Positions 12,377 to 16,813 of a DNA stretch of 16,813 nucleotides are shown here, in pieces; positions within the stretch are counted from its first letter, which is position 1; the number at the start of each line of letters is the position of its first letter. The position numbers and the translations under genes were made by a program. Under the pieces are notes generated by a model. The model made no database searches. It saw nothing but the letters and a program-made list of their open reading frames with translations, and was not told the DNA's origin. Source of the DNA: Defluviitaleaceae bacterium (GTDB lineage: Bacteria > Bacillota > Clostridia > Lachnospirales > WRAX01); contig WRBU01000003.1 in NCBI GenBank assembly GCA_009784355.1, positions 1-16,813 of the forward strand, written 5' to 3'.

Positions 12377-13393
12377 TTAAACTATCAGCATCGCATCCCC
12401 AAAACTAAAAAAACGGTAACGCTCTGCAATGGCTTGATTGTAAGCATTTAAAACATTTTCACGTCCAGCAAGGGCGGAAACCAGCATAATAAGTGTTGAT
12501 TCCGGCAAATGAAAATTTGTTATAAGGGCATCTATGGCATTAAATTTATAGCCGGGATAGATAAATTTTGCTGTATAGCCGCTGTTTGGGTGTAAAATAC
12601 CCAAGTCATCTGCGCAAGATTCCAAGGTTCGTACAGATGTGGTGCCTACAGCTACAATACGCCCTCCAGTCTTGCGGCAAGTGTTAATAATATCAGCTTG
12701 CAAAGGTTCAAGCACAAAAAATTCTGAATGCATCTCATGGTCTTCTATGCGGTCAGTTTTTACTGGGCGAAAAGTCCCCAAGCCAACATGAAGTGTTACA
12801 TTCGCAATTTTCACGCCCTTTTCCACAAGAGAGTTGATAAGTTCGTGTGTAAAATGCAGTCCTGCCGTTGGTGCGGCGGCAGAGCCCGGCTCGGCGGCAT
12901 AAACGGTTTGGTAGCGGTCTTTATCTTCGAGTTTTTCCATGATATAAGGCGGCAAAGGCATTTCGCCAAGAGCATCTAAAATTTCTTCAAAAATTCCGTT
13001 ATACTCAAATTTTATCAAACGATTGCCGTCTTCCAATACATTTACAATTTCACCATTTAAAATTTCACCAAAAGTTATTTTGTCGCCATTGCGGGCGTAT
13101 TTTCCGGGTTTTACTAAAACTTCCCAAATATCGCCGCCTTTATTGTTAAGAAGCAAAATCTCAACAGCCTTGTCTTTATTCTGCCCAAAAAGCCGTGCAG
13201 GAATAACCTTGGTATTATTTATCACCAAACAATCCCCAGAATTAAAAATATCCAGAATATCTGTGAATATACCGTGGCTTATTTTGCCGTTTAACTTATC
13301 CAAAGTCAATAAACGAGATGTTTGGCGGTCGGCAAGCGGTGTTTGAGCAATTAACTCCTTTGGTAATTCATAATAAAAATCACTTTTGTTCAC
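12377..13393 (-). CDS. queA: S-adenosylmethionine:tRNA ribosyltransferase-isomerase QueA
   Basis: QueA moves the ribosyl group of S-adenosylmethionine onto 7-aminomethyl-7-deazaguanine in tRNA (position 34), making epoxyqueuosine. The 338-residue length is normal. Signatures are [19 protein letters not shown] (5-23), [21 protein letters not shown], the central EMPLPPYI and [18 protein letters not shown], then [11 protein letters not shown] and HSEFF. GTG 13393 is the start: AGGAG at 13401-13405 is 7 nt upstream and overlaps the stop of the SpoIID-like gene, so the two are probably coupled. Other queuosine genes (tgt, yajC, ruv) that often follow queA are not here; ftsY lies downstream instead. 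No preQ1 riboswitch is seen, as expected for a late pathway step inside an operon. Confidence 0.98.
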   Translation of the reverse strand: MNKSDFYYELPKELIAQTPLADRQTSRLLTLDKLNGKISHGIFTDILDIFNSGDCLVINNTKVIPARLFGQNKDKAVEILLLNNKGGDIWEVLVKPGKYARNGDKITFGEILNGEIVNVLEDGNRLIKFEYNGIFEEILDALGEMPLPPYIMEKLEDKDRYQTVYAAEPGSAAAPTAGLHFTHELINSLVEKGVKIANVTLHVGLGTFRPVKTDRIEDHEMHSEFFVLEPLQADIINTCRKTGGRIVAVGTTSVRTLESCADDLGILHPNSGYTAKFIYPGYKFNAIDALITNFHLPESTLIMLVSALAGRENVLNAYNQAIAERYRFFSFGDAMLIV

Positions 13394-13403
13394 GTCATTT
13401 CTC

Positions 13404-14807
13404 CTAATGTATATTTATCATTTCAACATCTGTGTAATAATGCAATAAAATACTAACAAAGCTATGTCCATTTTCTGCCATAGCCCTTGCACCCCATTGG
13501 GACATTCCAACCCCATGTCCAAAACCACGCCCAACCAAAGTGAAGCTATAATCAGTGGTACTAACGATGTTTGGCTGAGTGCTTTGAGTGGCATTTGGAA
13601 TATTTTGTATACCATGGGCTGTAATAATACTTGATGCATTAGGTAAAAAAGTAGAGCCAAGAGCCGTCATTATTGTAATATTTTGTAAAAATCCTTGAGT
13701 TACACCGCTTGATGAAAGTATGTAATGAGCGAAAGGTTCGGATGCATTGTTTTGATTGTTTTGTATTGTAAAAATGCGGCTGCGGAGCGACCCGCCGCCA
13801 ATTTCCAAAGAGCCGAAGAAACTGCGTATCGCTTCTCTTTCCAAAGTATGTACACCATTTGTTCCTATTATCCTAAACTGCATTACACGCCCAACATTAT
13901 TTTTGTGAAGCTCTACCGATGTTATTGTGCCGACACTCCTTCCTGATGCGGTGAGTAATTGCTGTAATTGGCTGTGAGTGATTGTTCGCTCCCAAGGCAC
14001 TTGCTCGGATGGGTAAAGTTCTTGCACAGCCCGCAAATACGGCAACCCAGAAACCCAAACATCCTCACTATTTGCGGTATATCCGCCGGCACAAGAGGAA
14101 AATGCGGCAGTAATAAAGCGTCCGTTGTGCGTCAAAACAAGCCCCGAAGTTGCAAGCACAGCGTAATTTGTACGTTCGTGTTCCCGCGATACCCCAGAAT
14201 ATACTTGAGAGAAGACGGTATCGCAAAGCTGGTAATGCGGCGTGCGGGGGGAATTTGTTATACGGTTCATTGCAAAAGTGCGGGCGGCAACCACTTGCGC
14301 CTTTAATGCTTCCATATGCCACATTGCGGGCATTTCAGAAGGCACAACACTAAATAAATACTCGTCCATGTGGACTATATTGACTGCAGTAACACCACCA
14401 CCGCCAAAGCGTCCAAATTCAATAATGCCGCGATATTGCCGAACACCAAGATTTGTTATGCCGCATACGGAGCGTAATTGCAAAGCAAAAGCATCGTGGT
14501 CAAGCACAAATAAAAACTCACCGTTTGTTGACAGCCCAACATGGCTTTGATGCGGCATAATGGTGAAATGTGAATTGGTAAAGAATTCATGCATCACAAA
14601 AAAGTCCCCATCCATAAAAATGCCGACTTCAATATGAGGAGAATAAACATTTATATGAGGGCGTTGTAAAAAGTGTTGCTCCAACCCAACCCGCACAAAA
14701 CCATCAAAAGTATTTTGAGGTGCGGCAAAACTTTTTTGCTTACCAAAAAGAATGATGAAAACAAAAGACAACGCCAAAAGGCGTGATATTTTTTTACGCA
14801 AATTCAC
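13404..14807 (-). CDS. SpoIID/LytB domain-containing secreted protein
   Basis: A 467-residue exported protein. Residues 1-29 form a signal peptide (KK, a hydrophobic stretch, then KSFAA before PQN). The N-terminal part (about 35-135) is a beta-rich region as in LytB-type proteins. The SpoIID domain runs from about 137 to the end: [19 protein letters not shown] with Glu158, the equivalent of the SpoIID lytic transglycosylase catalytic Glu; [23 protein letters not shown]; and the C-terminal [19 protein letters not shown]. SpoIID cuts denuded glycan strands during engulfment of the forespore, but this protein is longer than B. subtilis SpoIID (about 340 residues) and may act on vegetative wall. 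GTG 14807 follows AGGAG (14812-14816). It sits 7 nt after the DivIVA-domain gene. Confidence 0.92.
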   Translation of the reverse strand: MNLRKKISRLLALSFVFIILFGKQKSFAAPQNTFDGFVRVGLEQHFLQRPHINVYSPHIEVGIFMDGDFFVMHEFFTNSHFTIMPHQSHVGLSTNGEFLFVLDHDAFALQLRSVCGITNLGVRQYRGIIEFGRFGGGGVTAVNIVHMDEYLFSVVPSEMPAMWHMEALKAQVVAARTFAMNRITNSPRTPHYQLCDTVFSQVYSGVSREHERTNYAVLATSGLVLTHNGRFITAAFSSCAGGYTANSEDVWVSGLPYLRAVQELYPSEQVPWERTITHSQLQQLLTASGRSVGTITSVELHKNNVGRVMQFRIIGTNGVHTLEREAIRSFFGSLEIGGGSLRSRIFTIQNNQNNASEPFAHYILSSSGVTQGFLQNITIMTALGSTFLPNASSIITAHGIQNIPNATQSTQPNIVSTTDYSFTLVGRGFGHGVGMSQWGARAMAENGHSFVSILLHYYTDVEMINIH

Positions 14808-14814
14808 ACAACTC

Positions 14815-15267
14815 CTAAACTTCGTCGCTAGACGGACTCGACGGCACGACTACACGGCTTTCAATTTCTAAATCCTCAACAACCTCATCAGAGAAGTCTG
14901 ACAGATAGCTTTCGAGAGCATTGATTTTTTCTGCAATTACTTTAAAGTCTTCGTTGTCGGTCAATTTTAAATATTTTGACACTACATTATTATATTCGTT
15001 CACAAAATCTTCAAGTAATTGCTTTTGCGTCCCCACTGACAATGCAATGTCTGTAAGTTGCTTTACGGTATTTTCACGTATAATACGCCCTTGGTTTTTT
15101 GCATTTAAAATGATGCTGTCTGCCGCTTGTTGGGCACTTACAATAGCGTTGTTTATAGCCCTGTCCTTTTCACGGTAATTATCAATTTGAGTTTCAAGGG
15201 CAGTTACATAATAATCCACTGCCTCGGTGTCGTATCCTCTTTTTACCAAAACAAATCTTTCTGACAT
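14815..15267 (-). CDS. DivIVA domain-containing protein
   Basis: A 150-residue soluble coiled-coil protein. The N-terminus ERFVLVKRGYDTEAVDYYV (3-21) matches the DivIVA lipid-binding and dimerisation region (F-x-x-V-K-R-G-Y-D-x-x-x-V-D), and residues about 25-75 (KDRAINNAIVSAQQAADSII) form the coiled coil. A second helical part and an acidic, Ser-Pro tail follow. DivIVA proteins sense curved membrane and recruit division, wall-synthesis or sporulation factors; the short length suggests a GpsB- or SepIVA-like adaptor rather than a full DivIVA, but that is uncertain. ATG 15267 has a strong AGGAGGAG site. Together with the SpoIID/LytB wall hydrolase gene 7 nt downstream and the promoter at 15304-15332, it points to a cell-wall or septum function. 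Confidence 0.85.
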   Translation of the reverse strand: MSERFVLVKRGYDTEAVDYYVTALETQIDNYREKDRAINNAIVSAQQAADSIILNAKNQGRIIRENTVKQLTDIALSVGTQKQLLEDFVNEYNNVVSKYLKLTDNEDFKVIAEKINALESYLSDFSDEVVEDLEIESRVVVPSSPSSDEV

Positions 15268-15303
15268 TCTTTCTCCTCCTAAAAATTAGGTGTATTTTAG
15301 AAC

Positions 15304-15332
15304 ATTGTAACATTTTGACGCGATTTTTGCAA
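15304..15332 (-). promoter_or_regulatory. Sigma-A-type promoter for the divIVA-like operon
   Basis: On the minus strand -35 TTGCAA (15327-15332) and -10 TACAAT (15304-15309) are exactly 17 nt apart, about 37 nt before the start codon. The -35 hexamer and spacing are the same as at the mcs-clpC promoter. Confidence 0.7.
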
Positions 15333-15335
15333 GAC

Positions 15336-15352
15336 AAAATTTGCGTAGCAAA
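15336..15352. other. Short hairpin after the CDF transporter gene
   Basis: AAATTTGC-GTA-GCAAAATT is an 8-bp stem with one mismatch. It lies 14 nt beyond the CDF stop codon; on the minus strand it is followed by a short T-rich stretch (TTTTGT), so it may be a weak terminator. Its core TTGCGTAGCAA recurs, reverse-complemented, in the element at 12250-12363. Confidence 0.35.
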
Positions 15353-15366
15353 ATTACATTGCCGAA

Positions 15367-16536
15367 CTACTCTGTTTCTATATATCCATACTCCACGTTG
15401 GCGACAATTTCTACATCCTGCATATGCTTTGAAATTTCGTTATCCAGCCCACTTAATAATGCGTCAATATCAGATTGAGGCTTTCCGTAGGGCAGCTGCA
15501 AATCGAAAATTAATTGTAATTTTGGAGCAGTGCCGGATATTCTAAATTCGTGTGCATCGCTATCATTGCAATTAGCTGCAATATACGCCCTTGTTAAATC
15601 TTTTAACAAGCCCAGATGCGGGCAATTTACATCTATTGGGTCAAGATGCATGGTTAGGTCAACCGATAGCTTGTCAAGCACATCTTTTGCCGCCTTGTCA
15701 GCAATATCATGGGCGTTTCCAAGGGTTTTCTCCATATCCATCTCTACATGTATGGTTGCCACCAGCTTTGCCATGCCATATTCATGTATGGCAAGGTCGT
15801 GTACACCAATAATGCCATCATATCCCAAAACAATTTCCTTTATACTATCTGCCAATTCCTTATTTGCAGGTTTGCCCAGTATAGAGGAAACAGCCCCATG
15901 TGCCGCTTTGTAACCAGAGTAAATAAAAAATAACGAAACTAAAATCCCTGCAACACCATCCACATGAATGTCAAAATAATAGGCAACAATTAAAGAACTA
16001 ACAGTAAATATAGAAATAATACAATCATTACGAGAATCTGTGGCAACTGCTAAAAGTGGGTTAGATTTTATCCTACGCCCAATTTTTTTATTAAATCCAT
16101 ACATCCACAATTTTACAAAGAAGCTAAATGAAAGCAAAGCAATAGAAAGCCACGAAAAGTTAATATCTTCAGGATTTAAAATTCTATCAAAAGAACTTCG
16201 TGCAAATTCAAGTCCTACAAAAATTATTAAAATAGCAATAATTAAGCCAACAACATCTTCTAAACGCCCGTGTCCAAAAGGGTGTTCCTTGTCTGCTGGT
16301 TTTGCGGAAATTTTAAAGCCTACTATTGTGATAATTGACGAAGCGGAATCCATAAGATTATTGACAGCGTCCGCCATAATTGCAACAGACCCCAAAAAAA
16401 GCCCAACCACCAATTTTATCACAAACAAGAGAAAATTTAAGAAAATACCAATAATGCCGCTTGCCAAGCCGTATTGTTTGCGCAACTGCGCATCCTTTGC
16501 GTTCTTTTCAAGTCTATTAATAATATATTGCGTCAA
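15367..16536 (-). CDS. Cation diffusion facilitator (CDF) transporter, Mn-type metal site
   Basis: CDF proteins export divalent metals in exchange for protons. This 389-residue protein has six membrane segments in about residues 24-215 and a cytoplasmic C-terminal domain (about 220-300), plus an extra tail of about 90 residues. Motifs: GSVAIMADAVNNLMDS in TM2, HPFGHGRLEDV (85-95) in the first loop, and ATDSRNDC in TM5. The transport site therefore reads Asn59-x3-Asp63 and Asp167-x3-Asp171. In Zn-type CDFs the first of each pair is Asp or His, while N/D/D/D is the pattern of Mn exporters such as pneumococcal MntE. TTG 16536 is the start because GGAGGTG lies 5 nt upstream. A TTGACA promoter is seen upstream, and it appears to be a single-gene unit. 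No Mn2+ riboswitch precedes it. Confidence 0.93.
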   Translation of the reverse strand: MTQYIINRLEKNAKDAQLRKQYGLASGIIGIFLNFLLFVIKLVVGLFLGSVAIMADAVNNLMDSASSIITIVGFKISAKPADKEHPFGHGRLEDVVGLIIAILIIFVGLEFARSSFDRILNPEDINFSWLSIALLSFSFFVKLWMYGFNKKIGRRIKSNPLLAVATDSRNDCIISIFTVSSLIVAYYFDIHVDGVAGILVSLFFIYSGYKAAHGAVSSILGKPANKELADSIKEIVLGYDGIIGVHDLAIHEYGMAKLVATIHVEMDMEKTLGNAHDIADKAAKDVLDKLSVDLTMHLDPIDVNCPHLGLLKDLTRAYIAANCNDSDAHEFRISGTAPKLQLIFDLQLPYGKPQSDIDALLSGLDNEISKHMQDVEIVANVEYGYIETE

Positions 16537-16563
16537 AAAAACACCTCCAAAGTATCTTTGATA

Positions 16564-16593
16564 ACTTTAACACAAAATTTGCAATGCTGTCAA
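16564..16593 (-). promoter_or_regulatory. Promoter candidate for the CDF transporter
   Basis: On the minus strand a perfect TTGACA (16588-16593) is 18 nt from TAAAGT (16564-16569; four of six matches to TATAAT), about 28 nt before the TTG start codon. The weak -10 suggests moderate or activator-dependent strength. Confidence 0.5.
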
Positions 16594-16642
16594 GTTTCAC
16601 AATAATCCCGATATACATAAGATGAATAAAGGGGGTTTTCGC

Positions 16643-16756
16643 ATGAATGCCTTGATAGCTTCTTTTGTTATAATTGCATCAACGGGACTTCTAATCTTTT
16701 CTTTATACTTTCGTCAATATGGCCGTAAAAAACAAAAAAACACCCGAAAGAAGTAG
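16643..16756 (+). CDS. Tiny single-span membrane protein, 37 residues, putative
   Basis: ATG 16643 lies 7 nt after GGGGG (16631-16635). The peptide starts MNALIASFVIIASTGLLIFS, forming one membrane span (about 3-22), then has a strongly basic tail (R-Q-Y-G-R-K-K and four more Lys or Arg). It is read divergently from the CDF gene, and TGTCAA-N18-TATACA upstream is a weak promoter candidate. I do not recognise a family. A caution: the Lys-rich tail is encoded by the A-runs and stem that form the terminator of the opposite-strand gene at the window edge, so the basic tail may be a by-product of that terminator. Confidence 0.4.
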   Translation: MNALIASFVIIASTGLLIFSLYFRQYGRKKQKNTRKK

Positions 16757-16777
16757 CGAATACTCTTTTCGGGTGTT
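16734..16777 (-). terminator. Intrinsic terminator of a minus-strand gene entering from the right
   Basis: AACACCCGAAA (16739-16749) and TTTCGGGTGTT (16767-16777) pair perfectly over 11 bp. On the minus strand the hairpin is followed by seven T residues (A-run 16734-16740) and a second T-run. The + strand has only TCTAG after it, so the direction is minus. Confidence 0.85.
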
Positions 16778-16813
16778 CTAGCAGACTTGCATTTGTCCAA
16801 GCCTAAAAATTGC
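16778..16813 (-). CDS. Last codons of an unidentified minus-strand gene (5' end outside window)
   Basis: From the right edge the minus strand reads AIFRLGQMQVC then TAG (16778-16780), directly joined to the strong terminator at 16734-16777. Eleven residues are too few for identification. The perfect placement of the terminator is the main support. Confidence 0.45.
   Translation of the reverse strand, partial: AIFRLGQMQVC

Overview
The window reads as ordinary chromosome of a low-to-moderate G+C, Gram-positive anaerobe of the class Clostridia. The reasons are consistent Shine-Dalgarno sites (AGGAGG or GAGGTG), frequent GTG and TTG starts, an mcsA-mcsB-clpC stress operon, a SpoIID/LytB-domain protein, a VanW-family protein, and the C-terminal part of a giant 2-hydroxyacyl-CoA dehydratase activase-type protein typical of anaerobic Firmicutes. 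I could not identify genus or species.

Layout. The left end (1-3270) is on the + strand: the cut-off dehydratase-related gene, an MgtC/SapB membrane protein and pyroglutamyl-peptidase I in one tight run, then a DUF2935-like protein and a 45-residue hydrophilic orphan. A structured inverted-repeat element (3294-3453) separates this from a long minus-strand stretch. Read right to left, the minus-strand genes are a Mn-type CDF exporter, a DivIVA-domain protein, a secreted SpoIID/LytB protein, queA, ftsY, a CaCA cation antiporter, a zinc-ribbon protein, mcsA, mcsB, clpC, an HU-type DNA-binding protein and a VanW protein. At the right edge are a tiny + strand membrane ORF and the last codons of another minus-strand gene with its terminator.

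How the parts work together. (1) The zinc-ribbon protein, McsA, McsB and ClpC form a protein quality-control operon: McsB phosphorylates arginines on misfolded proteins and ClpC, with ClpP encoded elsewhere, degrades them. The usual repressor gene ctsR is absent from its normal first position. A zinc-ribbon protein sits there instead, and the promoter carries a palindrome that matches neither the CtsR nor the CIRCE operator. (2) The CaCA antiporter is preceded by a convincing yybP-ykoY (Mn2+) riboswitch whose 3' strand overlaps an intrinsic terminator, so the antiporter is predicted to be switched on by Mn2+. The CDF transporter also carries the Asn/Asp metal-site pattern of Mn exporters. (3) The DivIVA-like, SpoIID-like and queA genes are closely packed behind a good sigma-A-type promoter, and ftsY may belong to the same unit.

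The intergenic spaces are rich in short inverted-repeat, MITE-like elements (3294-3453, 4775-4880, 5253-5296, 11200-11299, 12250-12363); the first three share an ATACTA(A/T)TTC-like end. I saw no rRNA, tRNA, CRISPR array, transposase or prophage gene. I do not see an entirely new multi-gene system. The most unusual points are the altered McsA/McsB/ClpC operon and the riboswitch-controlled CaCA transporter.
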